Notes: generated from the letters alone by a model not told the origin. A stretch of 64,000 nucleotides of DNA from Salinarimonas sp. (GCF_040111675.1 NZ_CP157794.1:2501501-2565500); one strand, 5' to 3'; numbered from the stretch's first letter, positions 9,013-18,060 are shown. A program made the numbers and translations.

Positions 9013-9020
9013 CGGGCGCG

Positions 9021-9692
9021 ATGGGGGCGCGCTTCATCACCTTCGAGGGCGGGGAGGGGACCGGCAAGTCCACCCAGGTCGCGCGTCTCGCCGAGCGCCT
9101 GCGCGCGCGCGGCCACGAGGTCGTCACGACCCGCGAGCCGGGCGGCTCGCCCCACGCCGAGGCCTTGCGCCGGACCATCCTCTCCGGCGAGGCGAAGCCG
9201 CTCGGCCCCTTCGCCGAGGCCTTGCTCTTCGCCCGCGCCCGCAAGGACCATGTCGAGACGACGATCCGCCCGGCGCTCGCCCGCGGCGCGATCGTTCTGT
9301 GCGACCGCTTCGCCGATTCGACCCGCGCCTATCAGGGCGCGGTCGGCGCGGTTCCGCCGGCCGCCATCGACGCGCTGGAGCGCTGGGCGATCCGCGAGAC
9401 GCGGCCCGACCTCACGCTGATCCTCGACCTGCCCGTCGCCACCGCCCTCGACCGCGCCGCCGTCCGGCGCGCGGGGGAGGGGGGCGCCGTCGACCGCTAC
9501 GAGGGCGAGGCGAGCGCCTTTCACGAGCGCCTGCGCGAGGCCTTCCACGCCATCGCCGAGGCCGAGCCGCAGCGCTGCGTCCTCGTCGACGCGTCGGGGG
9601 ACATGGAGACGGTCACGGCGCGCATCGCCGACACGGTCATGCCCCGCATCGACGCTCCGCCATCCGAAGAGATCCTGGCCCAGCATGGCTGA
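9021..9692 (+). CDS. tmk: Thymidylate kinase
   Basis: dTMP kinase, which phosphorylates dTMP to dTDP with ATP in dTTP synthesis. The P-loop is FEGGEGTGKST near residues 8-18, followed by TREPGGSPHAE and the conserved CDRFADSTRAYQG. Length (223 residues) is normal. An alternative GTG start 12 bases upstream overlaps the carboxypeptidase stop as GTGA; neither start has a clear ribosome site, so I kept the ATG that begins MGARFITFEGG. The 3' end overlaps holB by 8 bases, a conserved tmk-holB pairing. Confidence 0.96.
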   Translation: MGARFITFEGGEGTGKSTQVARLAERLRARGHEVVTTREPGGSPHAEALRRTILSGEAKPLGPFAEALLFARARKDHVETTIRPALARGAIVLCDRFADSTRAYQGAVGAVPPAAIDALERWAIRETRPDLTLILDLPVATALDRAAVRRAGEGGAVDRYEGEASAFHERLREAFHAIAEAEPQRCVLVDASGDMETVTARIADTVMPRIDAPPSEEILAQHG

Positions 9693-10746
9693 CAAGACGC
9701 CCCCGCCCGAGCCCGATCGCCTGCCGGGCGCACCGCATCCGCGCGAGCGCGACGTCCTGTTCGGCCAGGAGGAGGCCGAGCGCGCCTTCCGCGACGCGCT
9801 CGAAGCCGGGAGGCTCCACCACGCCTGGCTGATCGGCGGGCCGCAGGGCATCGGCAAGGCGACGCTGGCCTACCGCGTCGCCAAGTTCGTGCTCGATCGG
9901 GGCGGGCGCCCCGCCGGTCCGGTCGACAGCCTCGACGTCCCGCCGGGCTCGCGCGCGGCGCGGCAGGTTGTGGCGCGGGCGCATCCGGGGCTGATGGTGC
10001 TGCGGCGCGTGCCCGCCACAGACAAGAAGGCCGCCTCGACGACGATCCCCGTCGACGAGGTGCGCAAGGCGCTCCAGCTCTTCGGCTCCACTGCCATCGA
10101 CGAGGGCTACCGGGTCTGCATCGTCGATTCGGCCGACGACCTGATCCCTGCCTCCGCCAACGCGCTGCTCAAGATGGTCGAGGAGCCGCCGCCGCGCTCG
10201 CTGTTCCTCATCCTCTCCCACGCCCCCCAGCGCGTCCTGCCCACGATCCGCTCGCGCTGCCGCAAGCTGCTGCTGCGCCCGCTCGCCGACGACGCCCTGA
10301 CGCGGGTGATCCGCTCCCTGCCCGAGCCGCTGGGGGCTGCGCCGGACGAGGCGCTCGCCACGGCGATCCGCGGCGCCGACGGCTCCGCGCGCCGGGCGAT
10401 CGAGCTCCTCGATCCCGACCGGGCGCGCACGGTGGAGACCGTCGAGGGCCTCCTCGCCGGCCTCCCCGCGCTCGACTGGCGCAAGGTCGCGGCGCTGGCG
10501 GATCGGCTCGCGCGCAAGGGCGCCGAGCAGGACCTGGAGATCACGCTGGAGACCGTCGAGCGCTGGGCGTCCGAGCTGATGGAGGCCCGCGCGGGGGAGG
10601 GGGCCCGTCGTCTTGCGCCGCTTGTCGAGGTATGTGAGAAGTCCGCGCGCGCCGCCGTCGACGCCGACATCTACAATCTCGACCGGCGTCCCCTGGTCCT
10701 CTCCCTGTTCGGGGACCTTGCCGAGGCGGTCCGCGCGACAAGATAA
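9685..10746 (+). CDS. holB: DNA polymerase III delta-prime subunit
   Basis: A clamp-loader subunit of 353 residues that helps open the beta sliding clamp. The AAA-type core shows the LIGGPQGIGKATLAYRVA loop, KMVEEPPPRSLFLILSH, and a sensor segment with SRCRKLLLRPL. The P-loop ends in GKA rather than GKS/T, as expected of delta-prime, which usually does not hydrolyse ATP. Overlap with tmk upstream and metG, tatD and a PhnP-like gene downstream is the standard alphaproteobacterial order. Confidence 0.94.
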   Translation: MADKTPPPEPDRLPGAPHPRERDVLFGQEEAERAFRDALEAGRLHHAWLIGGPQGIGKATLAYRVAKFVLDRGGRPAGPVDSLDVPPGSRAARQVVARAHPGLMVLRRVPATDKKAASTTIPVDEVRKALQLFGSTAIDEGYRVCIVDSADDLIPASANALLKMVEEPPPRSLFLILSHAPQRVLPTIRSRCRKLLLRPLADDALTRVIRSLPEPLGAAPDEALATAIRGADGSARRAIELLDPDRARTVETVEGLLAGLPALDWRKVAALADRLARKGAEQDLEITLETVERWASELMEARAGEGARRLAPLVEVCEKSARAAVDADIYNLDRRPLVLSLFGDLAEAVRATR

Positions 10747-10756
10747 GTCTTCAGGC

Positions 10757-10778
10757 GGGGCGCGCCGGCGCGCGCCCC
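10757..10778 (+). terminator. GC-rich hairpin between holB and metG
   Basis: A perfect 9-bp stem (GGGGCGCGC with GCGCGCCCC) around a CGGC loop. There is no T-run after it, so it may be an RNA-stability or attenuating structure rather than a true terminator. Confidence 0.35.
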
Positions 10779-10797
10779 GGCGCGCGAGGGATCGACG

Positions 10798-12354
10798 ATG
10801 GCCGACAAGAAGCCGTTCTACATCACGACGGCGATCTCCTACCCGAACGGCGAGCCGCATATCGGCCACGCCTACGAGGTCGTGGCCGCGGACGCCATCG
10901 CACGCTTCATGCGCCTGGACGGGCGCGACGTCTTCTTCATGACGGGTACCGACGAGCACGGGCTCAAGATCCAGCAGACCGCCGCCAAGGCCGGCACGAC
11001 CCCGCGCGCCTATGTCGACCGCATGGCCGTGCGGTTCGAGGAGATGGGCCGGCGCCTGTCGTGCTCCTTCGACCGTTTCATCCGCACGACGGACCCGGAC
11101 CATTACGCCTCCGTCCAGGAGCTGTGGCGGCGAATCCAGGCGAACGGGGACATCTATCTCGGCGAGTATTCCGGCTGGTACTCCGTGCGCGACGAGGCCT
11201 ATTTCGACGAGGGCGAGCTGACGCTCCAGCCGGACGGCACGCGGCTCGCGCCGACGGGCTCGCCGGTGGAGTGGATCGACGAGAAGAGCTACTTCTTCCG
11301 TCTCTCCGCCTACCAGGAGAAGCTGCTCGCGCACTACGAGGCGAACCCGGACTTCATCGCGCCGACGAGCCGGCGCAACGAGATCGTGGCCTTCGTCAAG
11401 CGCGGCCTCGAGGACCTGTCGATCTCGCGCACCACCTTCGGCTGGGGCGTGCCGGTGCCGGACGACCCGGACCACGTCATGTACGTCTGGATCGACGCGC
11501 TGACGAACTACCTCTCCGGCACGGGCTTCCCGGACCCGGACGCGCCCCGGGCGAAGTACTGGCCCGCCGACCTGCACGTCATCGGCAAGGACATCACCCG
11601 CTTCCACACGGTCTACTGGCCGGCCTTCCTCATGGCCGCCGGCCTGCCGCTGCCGAAGCGCGTCTTCGGGCACGGCTTCCTGCTGGTGAAGGGCGAGAAG
11701 ATGTCGAAGTCGGTCGGCAACGTCGTCGACCCGTTCAATCTCGCCGAGACCTACGGCGTCGACCAGATCCGCTATTTCTTCCTGCGCGAGGTGCCGTTCG
11801 GCCAGGACGGCAGCTATTCGCCGGAGGGGATCGCGAACCGCATCAACGCGGATCTCGCCAACGATCTCGGGAACCTCGCCCAGCGCTCGCTGTCGATGAT
11901 CGCCAAGAACTGCGCGGGCAAGGTCCCCGCCTGCGGGGCGCTGACGGACGCGGACCGCGAGATCCTGGCGGCCGCCGACGCGCTGCCGGAGAAGGCGCGC
12001 GCGGCGATGGGGAGCTTCGCCATCCACGCCATGCTCGCCGACATCTGGGCCGTCGTGGGCGACGCCAACCGCTATTTCGCGTCCCAGGAGCCGTGGGCGC
12101 TGCGCAAGACCGATCCCGAGCGGATGGAGACGGTGCTCTACGTCACGATCGAGGTGCTGCGCGCCGTCGCCATCGCGGCGCAGCCCGCGATCCCGTCGGC
12201 TGCGGCGAAGCTGCTCGATCTGCTCGCCGTGCCGGAGGAGAAGCGGATGCTCGCCGACGTGGGGGAGGGCGGTCGCCTCGAGACCGGCGCGCCCCTGCCC
12301 GCGCCCGCGCCGATCTTCCCGCGCTACGTCGCGCCCGAGACGGTCACGGAGTGA
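10798..12354 (+). CDS. metG: Methionyl-tRNA synthetase
   Basis: Charges tRNA-Met with methionine. The class I signature HIGH (in PHIGHAYE) lies at about residues 20-23 and KMSKS about residues 301-305. At 518 residues it is the short form: the connective-peptide region reads [18 protein letters not shown] without the paired zinc cysteines of the long E. coli type, and there is no C-terminal OB-fold tRNA-binding domain. That form is usual in alphaproteobacteria. GAGGGA lies 7-12 bases before the ATG. Confidence 0.97.
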   Translation: MADKKPFYITTAISYPNGEPHIGHAYEVVAADAIARFMRLDGRDVFFMTGTDEHGLKIQQTAAKAGTTPRAYVDRMAVRFEEMGRRLSCSFDRFIRTTDPDHYASVQELWRRIQANGDIYLGEYSGWYSVRDEAYFDEGELTLQPDGTRLAPTGSPVEWIDEKSYFFRLSAYQEKLLAHYEANPDFIAPTSRRNEIVAFVKRGLEDLSISRTTFGWGVPVPDDPDHVMYVWIDALTNYLSGTGFPDPDAPRAKYWPADLHVIGKDITRFHTVYWPAFLMAAGLPLPKRVFGHGFLLVKGEKMSKSVGNVVDPFNLAETYGVDQIRYFFLREVPFGQDGSYSPEGIANRINADLANDLGNLAQRSLSMIAKNCAGKVPACGALTDADREILAAADALPEKARAAMGSFAIHAMLADIWAVVGDANRYFASQEPWALRKTDPERMETVLYVTIEVLRAVAIAAQPAIPSAAAKLLDLLAVPEEKRMLADVGEGGRLETGAPLPAPAPIFPRYVAPETVTE

Positions 12355-12367
12355 GGCGGCGCGCAGG

Positions 12368-13189
12368 ATGCTGATCGACAGCCATTGCCATCTCGACTTC
12401 CCGGGTCTCGGCGACGATCTCGACGGCGTGCTGGCGCGCGCCGAGGCGGCGGGCGTCGGGCGCATGGTGACGATCTCGACCTTCGTGGCGAAGGTCGAGA
12501 CCTATCGGACGCTGGCGGAGCGCGACGCGCGGATCTTCTGCACGATCGGCACGCACCCGCACAATGCCGGCGTCGAGCCGGACGTCGCGCCGGAGACGCT
12601 CGTCGATCTCGCGCGCCATCCGCGCTGCATCGCCATCGGCGAGGCGGGGCTCGACTATTTCTACGACAAGAGCCCCCGAGTCGTGCAGCAGCGCGTCTTG
12701 CGCGCCCACATCGCCGCCGCCCGCGAGAGCGGCCTGCCGCTCGTGATCCATGCGCGAGACGCGGACGAGGACATGATCGCGATCCTGACGGAGGAGATGG
12801 GGAAGGGGCGGTTCGACGCCGTGCTGCACTGCTTCTCGTCGGGCGCCGCGCTGGCCCGGGTCGGCATCGAGCTCGGGCTCTACGTGTCCTTCTCCGGGAT
12901 CGTCACCTTCAAGCGCTCGGACGAGCTGCGCGCCATCGCGCGCTCCGTCCCGCACGAGCGCATCCTGGTCGAGACCGACGCGCCCTATCTCGCCCCGCAG
13001 CCCAAGCGCGGCAAGCCCAACGAGCCGGCCTACGTGGCCATGACCGCGGCCTCGCTCGCGGAGTCGCTCGGCATGAGCCCGGAAGCGCTGGCGGAGACGA
13101 CGACGGCCAACTTCTACCGGCTGTTCCGCAAGGCGGCGGCGCTCGACGGGATCGCGGGCGATATCGAGACCGGGGAGGGCGCCCGATGA
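12368..13189 (+). CDS. tatD: TatD-family metal-dependent DNase/hydrolase
   Basis: A TIM-barrel amidohydrolase-like phosphoesterase; family members show 3'-5' exonuclease or D-aminoacyl-tRNA deacylase-type activity. The metal ligands are visible: DSHCHLD at the N-terminus, GEAGLDYFYD, a His in LVIHARD, a His in VLHCFSSG, and ETDAPYLAP with PKRGKPNEP. The length of 273 residues is normal. It overlaps the next gene by four bases (ATGA). Confidence 0.92.
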   Translation: MLIDSHCHLDFPGLGDDLDGVLARAEAAGVGRMVTISTFVAKVETYRTLAERDARIFCTIGTHPHNAGVEPDVAPETLVDLARHPRCIAIGEAGLDYFYDKSPRVVQQRVLRAHIAAARESGLPLVIHARDADEDMIAILTEEMGKGRFDAVLHCFSSGAALARVGIELGLYVSFSGIVTFKRSDELRAIARSVPHERILVETDAPYLAPQPKRGKPNEPAYVAMTAASLAESLGMSPEALAETTTANFYRLFRKAAALDGIAGDIETGEGAR

Positions 13190-13980
13190 CGCTCGTCGCG
13201 ACGATCCTCGGCTGCGCCTCCTCCGGCGGCGTCCCCCGCCCCGGCTCCGGCTGGGGCAAGTGCGATCCGTCCGAGCCGAGGAACCGCCGCCGGCGCTGCG
13301 CGCTGCACGTCGCCCGTCATGGGCCCGACGGCGTGACCAGTGTCCTCGTCGATACCGGGCCGGATCTGCGCCTGCAGCTGATCGACAACGACATCAGGCA
13401 CCTGGACGCCGTGCTTTACACGCACGATCACGCCGACCACACCCACGGCATCGACGACTTGCGCCCGATCGCCATCCACATGCGCGCCCGTATCCCGGTC
13501 TGGTGCGACGCGGCGACGTCGGCCTCGCTGAAGGACCGCTTCGGCTATTGCTTCCGGACGCCGCCCGGCAGCGACTACCCGCCGATCCTGGACGAGCGGC
13601 GCATCCGCGACCCCGAGCCGGTGGTGGTGGAGGGCGCCGGCGGGCAGGTCGAGGCGCGGCCGTTTCGGATGAAGCACGGACCTCAGGACGCGCTCGGCTT
13701 CCGCTTCGGGGACTTCGCGTATGCGCCGGACGTGAGCTTCATGCCGCCGGAGGCCGAGGCGATGCTGGAGGGCCTCGACACCCTGGTCATCGACGCGCTA
13801 CGCGACACCCCGCACCCCTCGCATTACAGCGTCTCCGACGCGCTGGCCCTGATCGAGCGGGTGAAGCCCCGCCGCGCCGTGCTGACCAACCTCCATACGG
13901 ATCTCGACTACAACGCCCTCGAGGCGCGACTCCCGGCGGGCGTGGAGCCGGCCTACGACGGGATGAGGATCGAGGCGTAA
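13186..13980 (+). CDS. PhnP-like MBL-fold metallo-hydrolase
   Basis: A 264-residue metallo-beta-lactamase-fold protein, close in layout to PhnP cyclic phosphodiesterases. It starts LGCASSGGVPRPG, the N-terminal signature of this subfamily, and has the metal motif THDHADH (about residues 80-86). Further conserved features are FRMKHG, YAPDVS and TNLHTDLDY near the C-terminus. It is coupled to tatD by an ATGA overlap and preceded by GGGGAGGGC. The metG-tatD-MBL order is widely conserved in alphaproteobacteria, so it is likely housekeeping. No phn genes are nearby, so a phosphonate role is not supported here. Confidence 0.88.
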   Translation: MTLVATILGCASSGGVPRPGSGWGKCDPSEPRNRRRRCALHVARHGPDGVTSVLVDTGPDLRLQLIDNDIRHLDAVLYTHDHADHTHGIDDLRPIAIHMRARIPVWCDAATSASLKDRFGYCFRTPPGSDYPPILDERRIRDPEPVVVEGAGGQVEARPFRMKHGPQDALGFRFGDFAYAPDVSFMPPEAEAMLEGLDTLVIDALRDTPHPSHYSVSDALALIERVKPRRAVLTNLHTDLDYNALEARLPAGVEPAYDGMRIEA

Positions 13981-14001
13981 GCCTCTCTTGCGCCTGCTTC
14001 T

Positions 14002-14610
14002 TCATCCGACGAGCATCCAGATCGAGACGCCGATCAGGCTCGCGGCGAAGACTGCGTTGACAGTCCGCCCGTCGCCGGCCGAGGCGAGGAGCCGCGCCAG
14101 CGCCATTCCCGCCAGCGTCCATACGACGAAGGCGACGAGATTGTTCAGCGTGAACACGGCCGAGAGCGCCAGCACCCGCCCGAGCCGGTCGTCGGCCGGG
14201 CCGAGGAACTGCGTGAACAGAAGCCCGATGATCATGTAGGCCTTCGGATTGAGCACGAGCAGCGCCGCGCCGTCGACGAAGCGCCCGCGGACCGCCCGCC
14301 CGATCCCGCCGCCGTTTTCCGGGCGATGCGCGGCGCGCAGGAAGGCGATCCCGAGCCAGGCGACATAGGCCGCGCCGGCGACGCGCAGCGCCGTCGCCAC
14401 CGCCGGATCGGCGAGGAGCGCGAGCCCGACACCGAGACCGATCAGTGCCGTCACCGCGAAGGTCGCGACATGGTAGCCGGCGAGCGCCGGCCAGGCGGCG
14501 CGCAGGCCGCCGGCGGCGCCGAGCGCCGCGAAGAAGCCGTTGCCCGGGCCGGGGCTGTAGGCGAGGGGGAACAGGAAGGCGAGAAGGGCGATCAGGGTCT
14601 CGAGGGGCAT
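14002..14610 (-). CDS. LysE/RhtB-family amino-acid exporter
   Basis: A 202-residue inner-membrane protein with about six hydrophobic segments. The family signature is near the N-terminus (LAYSPGPGNGFFAALGA). A second conserved segment, LLVLNPKAYMIIGLLFTQF, lies mid-protein. Family members export basic or neutral amino acids or homoserine lactone; the substrate cannot be told. It is convergent with the PhnP-like gene (21 bases apart) and stands alone. Confidence 0.88.
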   Translation of the reverse strand: MPLETLIALLAFLFPLAYSPGPGNGFFAALGAAGGLRAAWPALAGYHVATFAVTALIGLGVGLALLADPAVATALRVAGAAYVAWLGIAFLRAAHRPENGGGIGRAVRGRFVDGAALLVLNPKAYMIIGLLFTQFLGPADDRLGRVLALSAVFTLNNLVAFVVWTLAGMALARLLASAGDGRTVNAVFAASLIGVSIWMLVG

Positions 14611-14748
14611 GGCGCGCTCCGGTCTGCTGTCCGGACGCTCACACGGGCGTCGACCCGCCGCGACCCGATTGCGCCGCCCGAAACCGATGCCGCTCTTTCC
14701 CGAACCCCGGCGAGGGCGTAGATTTCCGGGACACGTACGGAGGCGCCC

Positions 14749-14979
14749 ATGGCCACGGCCAAGGTCTTCAAGTCGGATGGCGGGCAGACGGTCCAGCTGC
14801 CGAAGGAGTTCGCGTTCGAGTCGGCCGAGGTGCAGGTCTTTCGCCGCGGAGACGAGGTGGTGCTGAGGGAACTCGACCGGACGCGAGCGGCGCTCGCCGC
14901 CATCGACTCCATGCCCGAAGACATGATGCGGGCGATCGAGGACGCCGACGACCCGCTTCCGCAGGAGCGCGATCGGTGA
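14749..14979 (+). CDS. vapB: VapB-like AbrB/SpoVT-fold antitoxin
   Basis: A 76-residue protein with the swapped-hairpin AbrB/MazE DNA-binding fold (AKVFKSDGGQTVQLPKEFAFE) followed by an acidic C-terminal tail that would bind toxin. It lies directly upstream of, and overlaps by GTGA, the start of a VapC PIN-domain gene, the classic antitoxin-toxin order. Because the toxin is disrupted here (see next entry), this antitoxin is probably an orphan remnant. Its reading frame is still intact. Confidence 0.85.
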   Translation: MATAKVFKSDGGQTVQLPKEFAFESAEVQVFRRGDEVVLRELDRTRAALAAIDSMPEDMMRAIEDADDPLPQERDR

Positions 14980-15273
14980 GCCCTTCGACGCTGCTGCTCG
15001 ACACGAACGTGCTGATCATGCTGTGCCGTCGGCGGCCAGCGCTCGTCCGCGAGCGGTTCGTAGCGCATGGCGCATAAGGAACATGCACCTCCGTGGGGGT
15101 GATCGGCGAGCTGCGGTATCCGCGCCGACCTCGAACGGCGGGGTGCGCTGATCGGCGGAAACGATCTCTAGATCGCCGCCCACGCGCTGGCGCTCGGGCT
15201 GACGCTGGTGACGGCGAACGTGCGCGCGTTCGAGCGCGTGCCCGGCCTCGCCGTGGAGGATTGGACCCGCTGA
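14976..15273 (+). pseudogene. vapC: Decayed vapC toxin (PIN-domain RNase)
   Basis: Fragments of one VapC are recognisable in order but in different frames. First comes an N-terminal piece with LLLDTNVLIMLCRRRPALVRE that runs into a stop near base 15077. Next is a short piece reading VGVIGELRY (bases about 15093-15119). Last is a C-terminal piece reading RADLERRGALIGGNDL, a TAG stop, then IAAHALALGLTLVTANVR and a normal end near ENW-like EDWTR. The total is about 90 bases shorter than a full 130-residue VapC, so there has been a deletion as well as frameshifts and a stop. No functional toxin can be made. Confidence 0.88.
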
Positions 15274-15551
15274 CCCGTTCGGCGGGCTGTCGGAGCTACG
15301 GACCTCAGCGGGCGTCGGCTGCCGACGCGCGTAGAGGCGGGAAACGGTTTGCCCACAGAGGCGTACCGACCGTTCTTCATCGCCGGGGCGACCGACATCC
15401 GCGTTCCCGGATGAGCTGATTGGTTCCATAATATATCTTATGCGATCGGAGTACGAAGTGGACGGGGCTGCTCCCCCGGCGTCGAGGTGCTCGGTACGGC
15501 GGTCGTCCTGTTCGCCATCGGCTACGCCAGCATCAAGCCTCGCGTCCCGCG
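15274..15551. other. Degenerate intergenic region after vapC
   Basis: No intact gene is seen. There is an AT-only patch (ATAATATATCTTAT apart from one C, bases 15428-15441) that is strikingly out of character for this genome. About 25 bases downstream begins a short open stretch reading GCSPGVEVLGTAVVLFAIGY, which looks like the end of a membrane-protein gene but has no plausible start. Both suggest insertion and decay. Confidence 0.5.
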
Positions 15552-16607
15552 TCAGCCGTCCTCCCCGTAGCGCCGCCGCAGCGCCGCCCAGCCTGGCGAC
15601 GCGAGACGGTCGAGGAAGGCGCGGTCGAGCGTCTCGACGAGCGGCGATCCTTCGGGGAGCCCGACGGCGATGCGCAGCGGCCGGGCCCGCGTCTCGGCGA
15701 CGACCAGCGTCCCCGTGACCGCCGCCCGAAGCGTGGGGGCCGGGCCGGCGAAGGCGTCGATCCAGCCCGCGCGCACGCCCTCCAGGCCGGCCTCCACCGT
15801 GGCGAACGGCTCGACGGCGATCCCCGCATCGTCCAGGACGCCGGCGACGACGGAGCCCGGCCGCGCGCCGACGACCGCGCCCCCGAGGTCGTCGGTGAGG
15901 ACGAGGCGGCGGGTTCCGTCGCCCACGCCGGCGAGGGTCACGAGCGAGGCGGTCAGCGCCGCGGAGACCACGAGGCCGACGAGCATCCACAGCATGGCGA
16001 CGCCGCGCCCCAGCAGCGTCACCGGCGCCTTGTCGCCGTAGCCGATGGTCGTGAGCGTCACGCCCGCCCACCAGAAGCCGTCGCCGAGCCCGCGGACGAG
16101 TCCGGGCGAGAACTGCTCCGGATTGCGGCGGCGCTCGATCGCCCAGACGACGGCGCCGACCGCGAGAAGAAGCACGGACAGCGACGCGACGACCGCGAGG
16201 AACTGGAAGCCGAAGAGATTGCGCGCCACCTCCAGGACGCCGTTCGACCGCGGTCGCGCGACGCCGATCGCCGCCGGCTCGATCGCCACCGTGAAATCGA
16301 CGGCGCGCTCGGCCTCGGCGTCGGCGAGCGCGGGGAGCGCGAGATCGAAGCGGCCCTGCGCCAGCCCGTCCGCCAGCCCCCTGCCCTGCGCGTCGACCAG
16401 CCGATAGCTCAGCCCGAGCTCCTCGGCGGTGATGCGCCACAGGTCGACGGCGAGGCCCGACCAGGCGCCGTCCTCCAGCCGGATGGCGTAGGGCGGCATC
16501 TCGGCCACGCCGACGACGAGCGGCGCGGGCGCGCGCTCGGGCTGAGCGCGGACGGGCGCGGACACGAATGCGGCGAGGAAGGCGGTGAGGAGGAGGACGG
16601 TGCGCAC
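15552..16607 (-). CDS. GluR0-like ligand-gated K+ channel (SBP domain split by a two-helix pore)
   Basis: A 351-residue protein with the layout of prokaryotic ionotropic glutamate receptors such as GluR0. After a signal peptide comes lobe 1 of an amino-acid-binding periplasmic domain (about 28-125), including ERAVDFTVAI whose Arg is the likely ligand carboxylate contact. A transmembrane helix (about 131-160) follows, then a pore loop with the potassium-channel filter TTIGYGD, and a second helix (GVAMLWMLVGLVVSAALTA). Lobe 2 follows from about 225 to the end. The order SBP lobe 1-TM-pore-TM-lobe 2 is direct evidence for a receptor channel rather than an ABC binding protein. The start is GTG with a weak ribosome site. 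The ligand is unknown. It is a single gene with no transporter partners. Confidence 0.85.
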   Translation of the reverse strand: MRTVLLLTAFLAAFVSAPVRAQPERAPAPLVVGVAEMPPYAIRLEDGAWSGLAVDLWRITAEELGLSYRLVDAQGRGLADGLAQGRFDLALPALADAEAERAVDFTVAIEPAAIGVARPRSNGVLEVARNLFGFQFLAVVASLSVLLLAVGAVVWAIERRRNPEQFSPGLVRGLGDGFWWAGVTLTTIGYGDKAPVTLLGRGVAMLWMLVGLVVSAALTASLVTLAGVGDGTRRLVLTDDLGGAVVGARPGSVVAGVLDDAGIAVEPFATVEAGLEGVRAGWIDAFAGPAPTLRAAVTGTLVVAETRARPLRIAVGLPEGSPLVETLDRAFLDRLASPGWAALRRRYGEDG

Positions 16608-16698
16608 GGCTCTCGGGGGACGGCGCGAGCCCGCTGCGGCCCGCGCCCCGTGAACCCGCCGGGCGCGCGACCGGTTCCGATGCGCGCCGAAAGCGAGA

Positions 16699-17535
16699 TC
16701 AGCGCCCCGGGCCGTCCAGCACCAGCACGGTCGGCCGGTCCGGCAACGTCTCGCGCGAGAGAATCACGGTCGGACTGCCCGCGCGGGCGATAGCGAAATG
16801 TGCGCTCGCGGCCTCGAGGAACTGCTCGAGCCGGTAGGGCGAGAAGAAGTGCATGGGCACGACGATGCGCGGGCCCATGCGCCGCAGCGTCTCGATCATG
16901 CCCTCGGTGTCGAGCGTGTACGACCCGTCCACCGGCGCCAGCGCGACGTCGACCCGGCCGAGCGCGACGAGGTGCTCGGGCTCGAGCACGTGGTGCAGGT
17001 GCCCGAGATGGGCGATGCACAGGCCCGCTGTCTCGACCACGAAGATCGAGTTCTCGTCGTAGGCCGTGCCCATGCCGGAGCGGATGTTGGTCGTGACGTT
17101 GCGCACCCGCACGTCCGCGACCTCGACATCGTGCTCCGCCGCGCCGCCTTCGGGGTTCCAGCCGCGCAGGACGTGATCGATCGCCGGATCCGGGGCGACG
17201 GAGAAATGCGTCCGATGCGCCCGGTTCATGGTCGCGATGGTGGGCGTCACGTCCGGGCGGACGTAGTCGTTGTAGTCGGTCGCGACGGTGACGCCGGCGG
17301 CGCTTTCGATCAGGAAGGTGGCGTGGCCGACGAAGGTGAGCGCCGCCTGATCCTGGGTCAGGGCCGCGCGATGGATCAGCCCGTCGAGACCCGCCAGCAT
17401 GGGCGGGCAATTGCGCATCGGGTCCGCCTGGGCCGGAGCGGACGCGGCGAGGCCCGCGGCGACGAGCGCGGGGACCGCGAGGGTCTTGCCGAGGAAGGCG
17501 GAAAGCCGCCGGGCGAGAGCGTATCGGGCCATCAT
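16699..17535 (-). CDS. Secreted UlaG-like MBL-fold hydrolase
   Basis: A 278-residue MBL-fold protein with an N-terminal signal peptide (MARYALARRLSAFLGKTLAV to about APAQA). The fold is seen in LTFVGHATFLIES, ATDYNDYVRP, HLGHLHHVL, and a late VPMHFFSPY. The usual HxHxDH motif is not obvious: the segment after the second strand reads ATDYNDYVRPDVTPTIAT, so metal binding is like the UlaG/YtnP-divergent group. The start chosen is the ATG with GGAGGAAG eight bases upstream; an upstream frame would add 19 residues before the signal peptide. The function is not known. Confidence 0.75.
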   Translation of the reverse strand: MMARYALARRLSAFLGKTLAVPALVAAGLAASAPAQADPMRNCPPMLAGLDGLIHRAALTQDQAALTFVGHATFLIESAAGVTVATDYNDYVRPDVTPTIATMNRAHRTHFSVAPDPAIDHVLRGWNPEGGAAEHDVEVADVRVRNVTTNIRSGMGTAYDENSIFVVETAGLCIAHLGHLHHVLEPEHLVALGRVDVALAPVDGSYTLDTEGMIETLRRMGPRIVVPMHFFSPYRLEQFLEAASAHFAIARAGSPTVILSRETLPDRPTVLVLDGPGR

Positions 17536-17655
17536 GCGCGTCTTCCTCCGTCGATGACCCGACGAGGATGGCGCATGGGCCGGCGGCTTCAACCGACGAG
17601 ATCGTGAGCGCGACGCTTTGCTGCGCCCACGCCCCCTGCCCCGCTGGCGTCCGCG

Positions 17656-18000
17656 TCAGGCGGTGAGCGCGCTGCGGTCTCGCGTGAGCCGCCAAGGCCG
17701 CCCAGCCTCGGCCTCGATCGCCTCGGACGAACGCAGGCGGCGCGGGTCACCGCCCTCCCCGATCTCCGTGATCGCGACGAAGCCGAGGATCTGCAGCCGC
17801 GCGGCCAGACGCTTCGTGGCGACGTCGTCGGCGGCGATCTCGAGCGCGCCGGAGGCGAAGACGGCGTCCATCAGGCGCTTCTCCAGCTGGCGGGCGCGCT
17901 CGAGCGCAGGAAGCGGCGCGCGGCGGACCGGAAAGGGGATGAGGACGGCGGAGGAACCGGAGGAGGACATGAAGGACGCGACTCGACTGCGACTGAACAC
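17656..18000 (-). CDS. Hypothetical protein
   Basis: I do not recognise this 114-residue protein. It is rich in Ala, Arg and Glu, with a probable helix (ALERARQLEKRLMDAVFASG) and a short hydrophobic strand (LQILGFVAITEIGEGGDP). No membrane segment, signal peptide or known motif is visible. It is divergent from mazG with 60 bases between starts. The start is a GTG; an in-frame ATG ten codons later is equally possible because neither has a clear ribosome site. Confidence 0.5.
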   Translation of the reverse strand: MFSRSRVASFMSSSGSSAVLIPFPVRRAPLPALERARQLEKRLMDAVFASGALEIAADDVATKRLAARLQILGFVAITEIGEGGDPRRLRSSEAIEAEAGRPWRLTRDRSALTA

Positions 18001-18060
18001 GTCTCGTCAAACTGAGCCGGTCGCGTTAAGGACGGGTGAACCAAAACACCGGAGCCCGTC

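Noticed and set aside
8289..9020. A long open frame in front of tmk
   Set aside because: It is the out-of-frame shadow of the carboxypeptidase gene; tmk begins at 9021 (or GTG 9009).
10757..10797. Riboswitch before metG
   Set aside because: Only a short GC hairpin is present, without a conserved aptamer.
14976..15077. A functional short VapC
   Set aside because: The 33-residue product lacks most of the PIN-domain acidic residues, and the rest of the gene lies in other frames.
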